A stretch of 64,000 bases of DNA from Amycolatopsis mongoliensis (GCF_030285665.1 NZ_CP127295.1:1488001-1552000), one strand, 5' to 3'. Shown: positions 6,398-16,096, counted from the stretch's first letter. Numbers and translations are program-made. The notes: generated from the letters alone by a model not told the origin.

Positions 6398-8902
6398 CTA
6401 GTGCGCGCCCACGTCGGTCACCCGCACCACGGCCACCCCGGCCTCGTCGGACGCCGCCAAGTCGACCTCCGCGCTGATGCCCCAGTCGTGGTCGCCCGCC
6501 GGGTCGTCGAAGATCTGGCGGACCTTCCAGACGTCCGGCAGCTGCTCGATCATCAGCAGCGCCGGGCCGCGCGCGTCCGGGCCGGTGCCGAGCGTCTCGT
6601 ACTCCTCGAAGTAGTCCGCGATGGCGTCTTCCCACGCCTCGGCGTCCCAGCCGGACGCCGCGTCCAGCTCGCCGAGCACGTTCCACGCCCGCCGCCCGAA
6701 CAGCTCGACCCGGCGGAACAGCTCGTTGCGCACCAGCACGCGGAAGGCGCGCTCGTTGCGGGTGACGGCCGGTGGCTCGGACGGCGGCCGCTTCGACACC
6801 GGGCCTTCTTCGTCCGGGTGCCGCAACGCCTCCCACTCGTCCAGCAGGCTCGAGTCGACCTGCCGGACGAGCTCGCCGAGCCACTCGATGAGGTCCTGCA
6901 GCGGCTCGGTCTTGGCCTCGTCCGGCACCGTGTGGCGCAGCGCGTCGTAGACGTCCGCGAGGTAGCGCAGCACCAGCCCTTCCGACCGGGCGAGCTGGTA
7001 GAAGCCGATGTACTCGACGAAGTTCATCGCGCGCTCGTACATGTCGCGCACGACCGACTTCGGGGACAGCTCGTAGTCGTCGACCCACGGGTGGCCCTGC
7101 CGGTAGCTGTGGAACGCGCCCTGCAGCAGCTCCTCCAGCGGCTTCGGGTACGAGACGTTCTCGAGCAGCTCCATCCGCTCGTCGTACTCGATGCCCTCGG
7201 CCTTCATGGCGTTCACGGCCTCGCCGCGCGCCTTGAACTGCTGCTGCGACAACACCGGCCGCGGGTTGTCCACTGTGGCCTCCACAGTGGACACGACGTC
7301 GAGCGGGTAGCTCGGCGACTCCAGGTCGAACAGCTCGATCGCGGCCAGCGCGAACGGCGAAAGCGGCTGGTTGAGCGCGAAGTCGAACTGCAGGTCGACG
7401 GTGAGCCGGACGATCCGGCCCTGCTCGTCCGGCTCGGGCAGCCGTTCGACGACGCCGGCGGCGAGCAGCGCGCGGTAGATCGCGATGGCGCGCAGGATGA
7501 GCTTGCGCTGCGACGCGCGGTCCTCGTGGTTGTCCTCCAGGAGGTGCCGCATCGAGTCGAACGCGTTGCCCGGCCGCGAGATCACGTTCAGCAGCATCGA
7601 GTGCGTCACCTTGAAGCTGGACGTCAGCGGCTCGGGCTCGGCCGCGATCAGCCGGTCGAACGTGCTCTCAGTCCAGTTGACGAAGCCCTCCGGCGCCTTC
7701 TTCCGGACGATCTTCTTTTTCTTCTTCGGGTCGTCGCCCGCCTTCTCCAGCGCCTTCGCGTTCTCGACGACGTGGTCAGGCGCCTGCACGACGACGTAGC
7801 CGTCGGTGTCGTAGCCCGCGCGCCCGGCCCGGCCGGCGATCTGGTGGAACTCGCGCGCCTTGAGATGGCGCTGGCGGACGCCGTCGTACTTCGTCAGCGC
7901 GGAGAAGACCACCGTCCTGATGGGCACGTTGATGCCAACGCCGAGGGTGTCGGTCCCGCAGATCACCTTGAGCAGCCCGGACTGCGCCAGCGTCTCGACC
8001 AGCCGCCGGTACTTCGGCAGCATCCCGGCGTGGTGCACGCCGATGCCGTGGCGGACCAGCCGCGAGAGCGTCTTGCCGAACCCGGCGGCGAAGCGGAAGT
8101 CGCCGATCAGCTCGGCGATGGCCTCCTTCTCGGCCTTCGACGTGACGTTGATGCTCATCAGCGTCTGCGCCCGCTCGATGGCCGCGGCCTGCGAGAAGTG
8201 CACGACGTAGACCGGCGCCTGGCCGCCGTTGAGCAGCTCGGACATCGTCTCGTGCAGCGGCGTGAGCGCATACCGGAAGGTCAGCGGCACCGGGCGCTGC
8301 GCCGACGTGACGACGGCGGTCGGCTTGCCGGTGCGGCGGGTGAGGTCCTTCTCGAAGAAGGACACGTCGCCCAGGGTCGCCGACATCAGGACGAACTGGG
8401 CCTTCGGCAGCTCCAGGATGGGGACCTGCCACGCCCAGCCGCGGTCGGGCTCGGAGTAGAAGTGGAACTCGTCGGCGACGACCTGCCCGACGGGGGCGTC
8501 GGCACCGAACCGCAACGCGATGTTCGCCAGGATTTCGGCCGTGCAGCAGATGATCGGCGCGTCCGCGTTGACGCTGGAGTCGCCGGTCATCATCCCGACG
8601 TTCTCGGCGCCGAAGATCTCGATGAGCTGGAAGAACTTCTCCGACACCAGTGCCTTGATGGGCGCGGTGTAGTAGCTGCGGCGGCCCTGGGCGAGCGCGG
8701 TGAAGTGCGCGCCGACGGCGACGAGGCTCTTCCCGGAGCCGGTCGGCGTCGAGAGGATGACGTTCGATCCGGAGACGACCTCCATCACCGCCTCCTCCTG
8801 CGCCGGGTACAGCTCGATGCCCCGATCGGCCGTCCAGGTCGTGAAGGCTTCGAAGAGGGCGTCGGGGTCGGGATCCGCAGGCAGGAGGTCTGTGAGAGTC
8901 AT
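6398..8902 (-). CDS. DEAD/DEAH-box helicase with DUF3516 domain
   Basis: An 834-aa superfamily 2 helicase of the Ski2-like actinobacterial type. Visible motifs are TPTGSGKS (52-59, motif I), DEFH (144-147, an unusual motif II in place of DEAH/DEVH), SAT (174-176), GIGVHHAG and QIAGRAGRAGYD (motif VI). A lysine-rich insertion GDDPKKKKKIVRKK follows the helicase core, and the C-terminal about 400 residues match the DUF3516 layout. Probably an RNA (or nucleic acid) unwinding enzyme; the biological role of the DUF3516 group is not established. The start at 8902 matches the family (MTLTDLLP). Confidence 0.92.
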   Translation of the reverse strand: MTLTDLLPADPDPDALFEAFTTWTADRGIELYPAQEEAVMEVVSGSNVILSTPTGSGKSLVAVGAHFTALAQGRRSYYTAPIKALVSEKFFQLIEIFGAENVGMMTGDSSVNADAPIICCTAEILANIALRFGADAPVGQVVADEFHFYSEPDRGWAWQVPILELPKAQFVLMSATLGDVSFFEKDLTRRTGKPTAVVTSAQRPVPLTFRYALTPLHETMSELLNGGQAPVYVVHFSQAAAIERAQTLMSINVTSKAEKEAIAELIGDFRFAAGFGKTLSRLVRHGIGVHHAGMLPKYRRLVETLAQSGLLKVICGTDTLGVGINVPIRTVVFSALTKYDGVRQRHLKAREFHQIAGRAGRAGYDTDGYVVVQAPDHVVENAKALEKAGDDPKKKKKIVRKKAPEGFVNWTESTFDRLIAAEPEPLTSSFKVTHSMLLNVISRPGNAFDSMRHLLEDNHEDRASQRKLILRAIAIYRALLAAGVVERLPEPDEQGRIVRLTVDLQFDFALNQPLSPFALAAIELFDLESPSYPLDVVSTVEATVDNPRPVLSQQQFKARGEAVNAMKAEGIEYDERMELLENVSYPKPLEELLQGAFHSYRQGHPWVDDYELSPKSVVRDMYERAMNFVEYIGFYQLARSEGLVLRYLADVYDALRHTVPDEAKTEPLQDLIEWLGELVRQVDSSLLDEWEALRHPDEEGPVSKRPPSEPPAVTRNERAFRVLVRNELFRRVELFGRRAWNVLGELDAASGWDAEAWEDAIADYFEEYETLGTGPDARGPALLMIEQLPDVWKVRQIFDDPAGDHDWGISAEVDLAASDEAGVAVVRVTDVGAH

Positions 8903-9053
8903 CAGGAGTCCATCGTGCCATCCGCTCGTCGCAAAGTCGGCAGGGGCGATCGCATCGCGCGTGGTAAACCCGTAGGCTTCGCGGTACCGCGCGTCGACCG
9001 GGTGATCCTTCCGGTCACGCGCGCATACGGGCGGTACTCCGGAGGGCTAAGGA

Positions 9054-10316
9054 ATGGCACAGGACATCATCCCGATCGAACTCGGGCTGCCGCAGGGCGA
9101 CGTCGTCACCCTGTGGGCCCCGCGCTGGCGGGAAGACGGCGAGGAGTGGGAAGCGTTCCTCGGCGACGAGGACGACCTGTATGCCTTCCCGGACGCCGCG
9201 CACCTGGCCGCCTTCGTCCGCACGTCCGAGCGCCACGACCTGCTGGACCACCCGGCCTGGGACGCCGTGCCGTCGCTGAACGTGCCCGAGCTGATCCCGG
9301 ACGAGGACCACACGTACGACCTCGTCGGCGTGCCGGAGCTCGTCGCCGAGGAGCCGGACGTCTGGCACATCGCGGAGCTGGCCGAGATCGTCGGCATCGT
9401 GCGCTCGCTCGCCGACGTCTGCGACCTCGAAGAGGTGCACGAGATCCTCGACTCGACCGAGGGCTTCTCGCTGCTCGACCAGGGCACCCTCCCGTTCACC
9501 GGGAGCGTCGGCGTGCAGGTGTGGAACGACCTGTCCGAGACGGTGTCGCAGAAGTGGGACACCGTGCTGGACGCGATCGACGGCCTGGTGACCGCGCCGG
9601 ACGTCGACGAGAAGGTGCTGGAGCAGACGGCCGAGGAGCTGGCCGCGTTCCACGAGGAGTCCGCCGAGGCCGAGGCCGGCGCCGAGGGCGAAGAGGACCT
9701 CGAAGCCATCGACGCCGTGGACGAAGACTCCGACGAGGACGAGGAAGAAGAGGGTCCGGTCGGCTTCTGGGCCGAGGTCGGCATCGACCCGATCAAGATC
9801 ATCACGTCCGGCGCGGAGTACTACACGCTGCGCTGCTACCTCGACGACGCGCCGGTGTTCCTCGGCAGCGAGGGCGAGATCGACGTGTTCACGTCGGAGA
9901 AGGCACTGGCCCGCGCGCTGGCCGACGGCAAGGACCTGGCCGACACGGACCTCGCGGACGTGTCCACGTGGGACGAGGTGCTGGCGAAGGCGACGGCGGG
10001 CGAGCTCGAGGTCGAGGTCGACACCGAGAACACGTACGTGCTGACGGGCTTGGACGCGGACATCGCGGAGGGCCCGGCGGCGATCGACCCGACGCAGCTG
10101 GAGCTGGCGGTCGAGCTGATCACGGACGCGGCGGACTGGGCGGGCGACGACTCGGCCGAGACGGCGCTGGCGGGCAACGAAAGCCTGGGCTGGCTGGTGT
10201 CCTTCGTGCTGCGGCCCGACCCGACGCGCCTCGAGCCGTCGGCGCCGTTCGACGCGGAGCAGAGCGCGTGGCGCAAGCTCGTCGAGGGCTTCGAGAACCG
10301 CCTGACGGTGGCTTGA
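9054..10316 (+). CDS. Conserved acidic protein with two homologous halves
   Basis: A 420-aa, strongly acidic, soluble protein with a good ribosome site (GGAGGG and AAGGA before ATG 9054). By eye the two halves align: both carry a short helix after an aromatic or acidic strand (LYAFPDAAHLAAFVR and IDVFTSEKALARALADG), then a TYDLVGV / TYVLTGL segment. They are joined by a linker of almost only E and D (about residues 205-235). Homologues are sometimes labelled primosomal protein, for which I see no support. It is divergent from the DUF3516 helicase and followed by a strong terminator. Confidence 0.78.
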   Translation: MAQDIIPIELGLPQGDVVTLWAPRWREDGEEWEAFLGDEDDLYAFPDAAHLAAFVRTSERHDLLDHPAWDAVPSLNVPELIPDEDHTYDLVGVPELVAEEPDVWHIAELAEIVGIVRSLADVCDLEEVHEILDSTEGFSLLDQGTLPFTGSVGVQVWNDLSETVSQKWDTVLDAIDGLVTAPDVDEKVLEQTAEELAAFHEESAEAEAGAEGEEDLEAIDAVDEDSDEDEEEEGPVGFWAEVGIDPIKIITSGAEYYTLRCYLDDAPVFLGSEGEIDVFTSEKALARALADGKDLADTDLADVSTWDEVLAKATAGELEVEVDTENTYVLTGLDADIAEGPAAIDPTQLELAVELITDAADWAGDDSAETALAGNESLGWLVSFVLRPDPTRLEPSAPFDAEQSAWRKLVEGFENRLTVA

Positions 10317-10326
10317 GTTCCTGACG

Positions 10327-10362
10327 CGAAGGCCGCCTCCCGGGTCCGGGAGGCGGCCTTCG
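10327..10362 (+). terminator. Strong intrinsic hairpin
   Basis: A perfect 17-bp stem (CGAAGGCCGCCTCCCGG with its complement) and a 2-nt loop, 10 nt after the acidic-protein stop codon. It should end that transcript. Confidence 0.8.
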
Positions 10363-10374
10363 TCGTGTCGTCCC

Positions 10375-10510
10375 CCCAATCACGCGTGTCGACCCTCCAG
10401 ACACGCGAGTCGACCCTCCAAGCACGCGAGTTCGCCCGGCCGGTCCCGTGCCGGAAGGGTCGACACGCGTGATCTGAGGGTCGACACGCGTGATTGAAGG
10501 GTCGACACGG
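10375..10510. repeat. Second array of 21-nt inverted units (repeat family A)
   Basis: Three units of the type CCAATCACGCGTGTCGACCCT, then a GC-rich centre (CCGGTCCCGTGCCGG), then three units in the opposite direction (AGGGTCGACACGCGTGAT). The core ATCACGCG and flank TCGACCCT are shared with 3105-3262, but the order of the two orientations is reversed. It lies between the convergent ends of the acidic-protein gene and the MFS gene. Confidence 0.78.
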
Positions 10511-10512
10511 TG

Positions 10513-11712
10513 TCAGTCCTCCGCGTGGACCGGGACCACCAGCACCGCCAGGGCCGGGAAGATCGCCGCCACGCAGAACGCCAGGGCGTACCTGCTGTCG
10601 CCGATCACCAGGCCCAGCAGGGGCGGGGTGAGGGACGCCGCGATGTTCTGGCCCGTGTTCTGCGTCCCCATCGCGCGGCCCGACCACGCCAGGCCCGCCA
10701 GTTCCGCCGACGCCGTGAAGCCCAGGCCGTTGTCGGCCACCGTGATCACCCCCGCCAGCGCCACCGCCAGCAGCACCAGCCACGGCCAGGTCGCGTCGCC
10801 CAGAGCCACCAGCAGCATGACGAAGCAGCTCAGCACCGCCAGCTGGCGCATCGGGCGCAGCCGGCTGCCGACGCGGTCGGACCACCAGCCCGACCCCAGC
10901 CTCCCCGCCGCGCCCAGCACCTGGACCACCGCCAGGTACCAGCCCGCCGCCAGCGGGCTCCAGTGCTGCACCGCCACCAGGTACGCCGGCGCGAACGCCG
11001 ACACCGCGAACTGCGGCACCACCAGCAACGCACTGGCACCGTGGACCCGCCACAGCGTCGCGTGCCGGTACGGCGAAGGCGGCTTCTCGCCCGAAGCCGG
11101 CCGCGGCGGCCGCGGCGGGTCCGTGACCAGCCACGCCACCAGCAGCGAGACGACGATCGCCAGCCCGGCCGGGAGCAGGACGGCCGCGCGGAACCCGAAG
11201 TGCGCGGCCAGCGGCGGTAGCCCGAGCGCCGCGACGCCGACGCCGAGCGGCTGGGCCGTCTGGCGGATCCCCATCGCGATCCCGCGCTCGGACTTCGCGA
11301 ACCAGCCCATCACGACGCGACCGCTCGCCGCGTTCACCGAAGCCGTACACGCTCCGGCCGCCAAGAACACACCAAAGAGAAGCCCGACCGGGTGAGTTCC
11401 GACCCCGGCGTACACCAGGAGTAACCCTGAAGCACCCAGTCCGAGCGCCATGATCAGACGCTCTCCGTAACGGTCCGCAGCCGCGCCCCACACGATCAGG
11501 GTGAACAGGAGCCCGATGCTCGGCGCCGCGACGACCGTGCCGGCCTGGGCCAGCGTCAGCCCCTCCGCGTCCCGCATGACCGGGACCAGGAACGGGATGC
11601 CGTAGAGGAACGAACAGCTCGCCGTCTGCGCGGCAAGGCCGAGCGCGAGGATGAGCCACCGTCGTGAACTCGCCTGCACCTGCTCCGCCGAACCGCCCGC
11701 GACCTGCACCAT
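10513..11712 (-). CDS. MFS transporter
   Basis: About 399 aa with 12 predicted membrane segments, and the MFS motif-A-like loop WGAAADRYGERL after helix 2. The second half begins after a hydrophilic loop rich in P and R (about residues 190-215). It resembles the oxalate/formate or nitrate-type major facilitator group, but the substrate cannot be named. The ATG at 11712 is chosen because the protein then starts just before the cytoplasmic N-terminus; an in-frame GTG at 11721 is possible and the 26 further upstream residues look non-coding. It ends against repeat array 10375-10510. Confidence 0.82.
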   Translation of the reverse strand: MVQVAGGSAEQVQASSRRWLILALGLAAQTASCSFLYGIPFLVPVMRDAEGLTLAQAGTVVAAPSIGLLFTLIVWGAAADRYGERLIMALGLGASGLLLVYAGVGTHPVGLLFGVFLAAGACTASVNAASGRVVMGWFAKSERGIAMGIRQTAQPLGVGVAALGLPPLAAHFGFRAAVLLPAGLAIVVSLLVAWLVTDPPRPPRPASGEKPPSPYRHATLWRVHGASALLVVPQFAVSAFAPAYLVAVQHWSPLAAGWYLAVVQVLGAAGRLGSGWWSDRVGSRLRPMRQLAVLSCFVMLLVALGDATWPWLVLLAVALAGVITVADNGLGFTASAELAGLAWSGRAMGTQNTGQNIAASLTPPLLGLVIGDSRYALAFCVAAIFPALAVLVVPVHAED

Positions 11713-11812
11713 CTTCGTCACCGTCTCAACATCTGAGAGTAACTTCCTATATGGTGAACGATAGTTGGCATGGCTAAGGACCGCAAGCACCCAGCGGGCG
11801 GCCGCGCGGGCG

Positions 11813-12907
11813 TCAGCTCAGCGCGGCGTACCCGGGCTTGATGACGTCGTCGATCAGCGCGATCCGGGTGTCGAAATCGATGAACGCGGATTTCATGGCG
11901 TTGATCGTGAACCACCGGAAGTCGTCGAGGTCATACCCGAAGGTCTCGTGCAGCGCGGCGAATTCGCTGGTCATCGTGCATCCGCTCATCAGCCGGTTGT
12001 CCGTGTTCACGGTCACCCGGAAGCGCAGCTGCTTGAGCAGGCCGATGGGGTGCTCGGCGATCGAGCGCGCCGCGCCTGTTTGGACGTTCGACGTCGGGCA
12101 GATCTCCAGGGGGATCCGGCGGTCGCGGACGTACGCGGCCAACCGTCCAAGGTGGACCGTGCCGTCCGCGTCGGTCTTGATGTCCTCGACGATCCGCACG
12201 CCGTGCCCGAGCCGCTCCGCGCCGCAGTGCTGAATCGCCTCCCAAATGGACGGAAGACCGAACGCCTCGCCGGCATGAATGGTGAAATGCGCATTGTTCT
12301 GCCGCAAATACTCGAAAGCGTCGAGATTGCGGGTCGGCGGGAATCCGTCCTCCGGGCCGGCGATGTCGAACCCGGCGACGCCGGCGTCCCGGTAGCGGAC
12401 GGCCAGGTTCGCGATCTCGAGCGCGCGGGCGTGCTGGCGCATCGCGCAGAGCAACGTCCCGATGCGGATGCTGCCGCCGTTCGCGGCCACCCGGCGTGTG
12501 CCCTCCGTGAACCCCGCCAGGACAGCCTCGACCACCGCATCGAGTGACAGACCGCGTTCGACGAACAACTCCGGTGCGTAGCGCACCTCGGCGTAGGCGA
12601 CGCCGTCGGCGGCCAGGTCCTCCACCGCCTCCGCGGCGACCCTGACCAGGGCTTCCTCCGTTTGCATCACGCCGCAGGTGTGCGCGAAGGTCTCGAGGTA
12701 GGAAACGAGTGAGCCGGAGTCGGCCGCACGGCGGAACCAGCTGCCCAGCTCGGCCGGATCGGTGGTGGGCAGACCGGCATAACCGGTGGCTTCGGCGAGC
12801 TCGGCGACGGTGGCCGGGCGGAGACCGCCGTCGAGGTGGTCGTGCAGGAGGACCTTCGGCGCGCGGCGGAGTGTCTCGCTGGTCAGAACAGGGCTTTCGT
12901 CAGGCAT
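11813..12907 (-). CDS. add: Adenosine deaminase
   Basis: A 364-aa enzyme that converts adenosine and deoxyadenosine to inosine forms in purine salvage. The metal and catalytic motifs are visible: HDHLDG (22-27), HAGE, the GHGVRI segment with the catalytic histidine, PTSNVQTG, and TVNTDN with the metal-binding aspartate. Actinobacterial Add proteins share this length. It lies about 1.5 kb from the nucleoside-import/cdd/deoA operon but is separated by the coiled-coil gene and has its own promoter region. Confidence 0.93.
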   Translation of the reverse strand: MPDESPVLTSETLRRAPKVLLHDHLDGGLRPATVAELAEATGYAGLPTTDPAELGSWFRRAADSGSLVSYLETFAHTCGVMQTEEALVRVAAEAVEDLAADGVAYAEVRYAPELFVERGLSLDAVVEAVLAGFTEGTRRVAANGGSIRIGTLLCAMRQHARALEIANLAVRYRDAGVAGFDIAGPEDGFPPTRNLDAFEYLRQNNAHFTIHAGEAFGLPSIWEAIQHCGAERLGHGVRIVEDIKTDADGTVHLGRLAAYVRDRRIPLEICPTSNVQTGAARSIAEHPIGLLKQLRFRVTVNTDNRLMSGCTMTSEFAALHETFGYDLDDFRWFTINAMKSAFIDFDTRIALIDDVIKPGYAALS

Positions 12908-12963
12908 CCCCCAACGGTAACCTCGTTGTCATTCCCCTACATGGCCGTAACTCTCAGGCTCTG

Positions 12964-12982
12964 GTCAACGCTCAGCGTTGAC
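12964..12982. promoter_or_regulatory. 19-bp palindrome in the add / coiled-coil divergent region
   Basis: GTCAACGCT-C-AGCGTTGAC is a perfect palindrome around one central base, in the 212-nt gap between divergent add and the coiled-coil gene. It contains a TTGAC-like -35 half on each strand. A dimeric regulator site is likely, but no regulator gene is adjacent. Confidence 0.45.
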
Positions 12983-13119
12983 GATCATGCGACGAATCGG
13001 CCATCCGGGGGCAGCCTCCGTAATACGCGCTTCACGGGGGCCATACGCACAGCAATTTCGCAATCGTTAAGCTTCGTGGCACGTCCCTCCATTTCCCCGC
13101 CGACGAAGGACACACAGCA

Positions 13120-14244
13120 GTGACCACTGACAACCACATTGCCGCCCCGTCCTTCGACCGGATGCGCAACATGCTGGTGCGCGCGGCCGAAGTGCGTGAG
13201 AGCGAGCAGCAGCAGATCTTCGACGCGCTCGACGACATCTACGCCCGCCTCGCGCCGGTGGACTCGCTGGGCGCGGTCCGCAAGCGGCTCTCCGAGATGC
13301 CCGACCGCACCGAGGTCAGCGTCCTGGCCGAGCGCCTCGACGAGACGATGTCCCGCCTCGAGGCCCAGGACAACGCGATCGCCGCGCTGACCCGCGCCGT
13401 CGAGAGCATCGTCGACAAGCTCGCCAAGCCGTTCGCACAGCTCGACGGCCGGCTCGACGGCATGGCCGCCCGCTTCGAGGGCGTCGCGGGCCGGATGGAC
13501 GGACTTGAGGACAAGCTCCAGAACATCCACCGCCGGATCGACGAGGTCGGCGGACACCTCGACAAGCAGGACGCGAAGCTCGACTCGATCCCGCAGTCGG
13601 TGCACGGCCCGGTCCGCGAGCGGATCGAGCAGGCCGAGGCGTCGCTGCGCGACCGCGTCGACCACGCCGACCACGAGCTGCGCGGCAAGGTCGACGAGCT
13701 GAGCCGCACGACGCAGGAGCGCATCGGCGAGCTGGACCGCGTCACCAACGAGCGGATCTCCGCGAACACCGAGGCGCTCAAGACGGCGCTGACCGAGACC
13801 GGCGAGATGATCGACGCCTCGGACCGCCTGGAGAACCTGGGCAACCGCCTCGAGAAGGTCACCAGCCGCCTCGACGACCTGGCCGGCCGCCTCGACAAGG
13901 TGGAGGACGGCTTCCTCTCCGGCATCGGCGACCTCGACGGCGCGCTCAAGGCCGGGCTGTCCAAGGTCGAGGGCACGCTGTCCAAGCAGCCGGACACCGA
14001 CTCGGTGGACTCGCTGGTCCGCAAGAGCAACGACGAGAGCGTCCGCCGCATCGGCGGCCAGCTCGACGAGGCGATGGCGACGTTCGCGGAGCTGATGCTC
14101 GGCGGCGGCCCCGCGGTCCAGCAGATCTCCCCGCCCCCGCCGGCCCCGCGCCAGCCGCGGCGCAGCTCGCGCAACGGCCGCGCCCCGAAGGCCGCCGACA
14201 CGAAGGCCAAGCCGGGCGAAGGCTCGGAAGAAGCCACGGAGTAA
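13120..14244 (+). CDS. Long coiled-coil cytoplasmic protein, unknown function
   Basis: A 374-aa protein from GTG 13120, preceded by GAAGGA. Most of it (about 60-285) is heptad-like, with repeated R-L-D-x-L/M blocks such as LDGRLDGMAARFEG and RLDDLAGRLDKVED, predicting a rod of alternating acidic and basic residues. No signal peptide or membrane segment. The tail (from about 320) is a disordered P/R/K-rich stretch. The family is unrecognised; rods like this serve as scaffolds or chromosome/cell-wall organisers, but nothing here decides. It ends at a strong terminator. Confidence 0.75.
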   Translation: MTTDNHIAAPSFDRMRNMLVRAAEVRESEQQQIFDALDDIYARLAPVDSLGAVRKRLSEMPDRTEVSVLAERLDETMSRLEAQDNAIAALTRAVESIVDKLAKPFAQLDGRLDGMAARFEGVAGRMDGLEDKLQNIHRRIDEVGGHLDKQDAKLDSIPQSVHGPVRERIEQAEASLRDRVDHADHELRGKVDELSRTTQERIGELDRVTNERISANTEALKTALTETGEMIDASDRLENLGNRLEKVTSRLDDLAGRLDKVEDGFLSGIGDLDGALKAGLSKVEGTLSKQPDTDSVDSLVRKSNDESVRRIGGQLDEAMATFAELMLGGGPAVQQISPPPPAPRQPRRSSRNGRAPKAADTKAKPGEGSEEATE

Positions 14245-14253
14245 ACAGCACGC

Positions 14254-14297
14254 ATGAAGAGGCCCCCATCGGTGTACCGATGGGGGCCTCTTTCATG
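14254..14297 (+). terminator. Intrinsic terminator of the coiled-coil gene
   Basis: GAGGCCCCCATCGGT (14259-14273) pairs perfectly with ACCGATGGGGGCCTC (14276-14290), followed by TTT. It lies 14 nt past the stop codon. Confidence 0.85.
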
Positions 14298-14402
14298 TTC
14301 CGGAGTGACCACTCCATAACACTTTCCTAGCGAAAGTGACGCTTCGGGGGCCCGCGGGCCGAGCTTTCGCCGAGAAAGATGCGGGAGGGTCACTCAGTCG
14401 GG

Positions 14403-14423
14403 TGATCATCTTCGCGATGATCA
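14403..14423 (-). terminator. Small hairpin after deoA
   Basis: TGATCATC-TTCGC-GATGATCA directly follows the deoA stop codon on the minus strand. It is AT-rich and short, so a weak terminator or an mRNA 3'-end stabiliser. Confidence 0.4.
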
Positions 14424-15707
14424 TCACACCGTGCCGCGGATCGTCTCCCGGACGATCGGGCCCGGCGCGGGGGCCGACCCGGCGACCGTGAAGCCGCCTT
14501 CGAGAGCCGCCAAGGCCGCCGGGACCGCTTCCGGCGTGTCCGTGTGCAGCTCCAGCAGCGGCTCACCCTCCGTGACCGGGTCGCCGGGCTTGGCCAGGCA
14601 CAGCACGCCCGCCGCGGCCTGGACCGGGTCCTCCTTGCGGGCCCGCCCCGCACCCAGCCGCCACGCCGCGACGCCCACCGCGTACGCGTCCAGCGAAGCC
14701 AGCACGCCCGAGGCCGGCGCGAGAACCGTGTGGACGTGCGACGGCGTCGGCAGCGGCGCCGAAGGGTCTCCACCCTGGGCGGAGATCATCCGGCACCACG
14801 TCTCGTACGCCTCGCCCGACGCCAGCACGGCCGCCGGGTCCGCGTCCAGGCCGGCCAGGGCCAGCATCTCCCGCGCCAGCGCCACGGTGAGGGCAACGAC
14901 GTCCGAAGGCCCGCCGCCCCGCAGCACCTCGACCGACTCGGCGACCTCCACCGCGTTCCCGACCGCCCGCCCCAGCGGGACGTTCATGTCGGTCAGCAAC
15001 GCCGTCGTCGGCACCCCGTGCGCGACCCCGATCGAGGTCAACGTCGAGGCCAGCGAACGCGCCTGGTCGAGCGTCTTCATGAACGCGCCCGACCCGAACT
15101 TCACGTCCAGAACCAGCCCGGACGCGCCTTCCGCGATCTTCTTGCTCATGATCGAGCTGGCGATCAGCGGGATCGACTCCACGGTGGACGTCACGTCCCG
15201 CAGCGCGTAGAGCTTCTTGTCCGCCGGCGCCAGCCCGGACGTCGCCGCGCAGACCACCGCGCCGACGTCCTCCAGCTGAGCCTGGATCTCCGCCGTGGAC
15301 AGCGAAGCCCGCCAGCCGGGGATCGACTCCAGCTTGTCGAGCGTGCCCCCCGTGTGCCCGAGCCCGCGCCCGGACAGCTGCGGCACGGCCGCGCCGCACG
15401 CGGCCACCAGCGGCGCCAGCGGCAGCGTGATCTTGTCGCCGACCCCGCCCGTCGAGTGCTTGTCGACCGTCGGCCGCGACACCGAGAGGGACAGCCGCTC
15501 GCCCGAGTTGATCATCGCGCCGGTCCAGCGCGAGATCTCGGCGGAATCCATGCCCCGCAGGAAGATGGCCATCGCCAGCGCCGACATCTGCTCTTCGGCG
15601 ACCTCCCCGCGCGTGTACGCGTCGACGACCCAGTCGATCTGCTCGTCGGAAAGCCTGCCGCCGTCCCGCTTGGTGCGGATCACGTCGACCGCGGCGAACC
15701 CGCTCAC
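14424..15707 (-). CDS. deoA: Thymidine phosphorylase
   Basis: A 427-aa pyrimidine nucleoside phosphorylase that splits thymidine or deoxyuridine with phosphate into base and deoxyribose-1-phosphate. The phosphate/nucleoside-binding signature KHSTGGVGDK (83-92) and LSGRGLGHTGGTLDKLE are intact, as is the C-terminal domain. The GTG at 15707 overlaps the cdd stop by 4 nt (GTGA), typical translational coupling. Last gene of the nucleoside operon. Confidence 0.95.
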   Translation of the reverse strand: MSGFAAVDVIRTKRDGGRLSDEQIDWVVDAYTRGEVAEEQMSALAMAIFLRGMDSAEISRWTGAMINSGERLSLSVSRPTVDKHSTGGVGDKITLPLAPLVAACGAAVPQLSGRGLGHTGGTLDKLESIPGWRASLSTAEIQAQLEDVGAVVCAATSGLAPADKKLYALRDVTSTVESIPLIASSIMSKKIAEGASGLVLDVKFGSGAFMKTLDQARSLASTLTSIGVAHGVPTTALLTDMNVPLGRAVGNAVEVAESVEVLRGGGPSDVVALTVALAREMLALAGLDADPAAVLASGEAYETWCRMISAQGGDPSAPLPTPSHVHTVLAPASGVLASLDAYAVGVAAWRLGAGRARKEDPVQAAAGVLCLAKPGDPVTEGEPLLELHTDTPEAVPAALAALEGGFTVAGSAPAPGPIVRETIRGTV

Positions 15708-16096
15708 GGCAGGTCGTCCGGGCCGAAGGCGTCGGGCAGCACGTCCGACATCGGCAGGATGCCGCTGGGCGTGTCCACCAGGCACGCGGACCCGCCCAGC
15801 TCGAACAGGATCTGCCGGCAGCGCCCGCACGGCATCAGCAGGTCACCGGCGCCGCTGCGGCACGCGACGGCGACCAGGCGGCCGCCGCCGGAGAGCCGCA
15901 GCTGCCCGGCCATCGTGCACTCGGCGCACAGCCCGAGCCCGTACGACGCGTTCTCGACGTTGCACCCGGTGACCACGCGCCCGTCGTCGACGATCCCGGC
16001 AACCCCCACGTGCAGCCCCGAATAGGGCGCGTAGGCGTGAGAAGCCGCTTCGATGGCCTTCGAGCGAAGCGCGTCCCAGTCCACAGTGGACGTCAT
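15704..16096 (-). CDS. cdd: Cytidine deaminase
   Basis: A 130-aa zinc enzyme that converts cytidine and deoxycytidine to uridine forms, feeding DeoA. Zinc ligands and the catalytic glutamate are in CAE (57-59) and PCGRC (89-93); the substrate segment GCNVENASYG is intact. Its ATG overlaps the upstream permease stop by one base (TGATG) and its stop overlaps the deoA start, placing it firmly in the BMP-transporter operon. Confidence 0.95.
   Translation of the reverse strand: MTSTVDWDALRSKAIEAASHAYAPYSGLHVGVAGIVDDGRVVTGCNVENASYGLGLCAECTMAGQLRLSGGGRLVAVACRSGAGDLLMPCGRCRQILFELGGSACLVDTPSGILPMSDVLPDAFGPDDLP

Noticed and set aside
9054..10316. Primosomal protein
   Set aside because: No helicase, zinc or DNA-binding motif of replication-restart proteins is present; the label seems to be an annotation artefact.
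6401..10324. A 1307-codon plus-strand open frame antisense to the helicase gene
   Set aside because: It mirrors the helicase third-position bias, has Arg/Val/Asp-rich nonsense composition and no motif; it is a GC-driven shadow.
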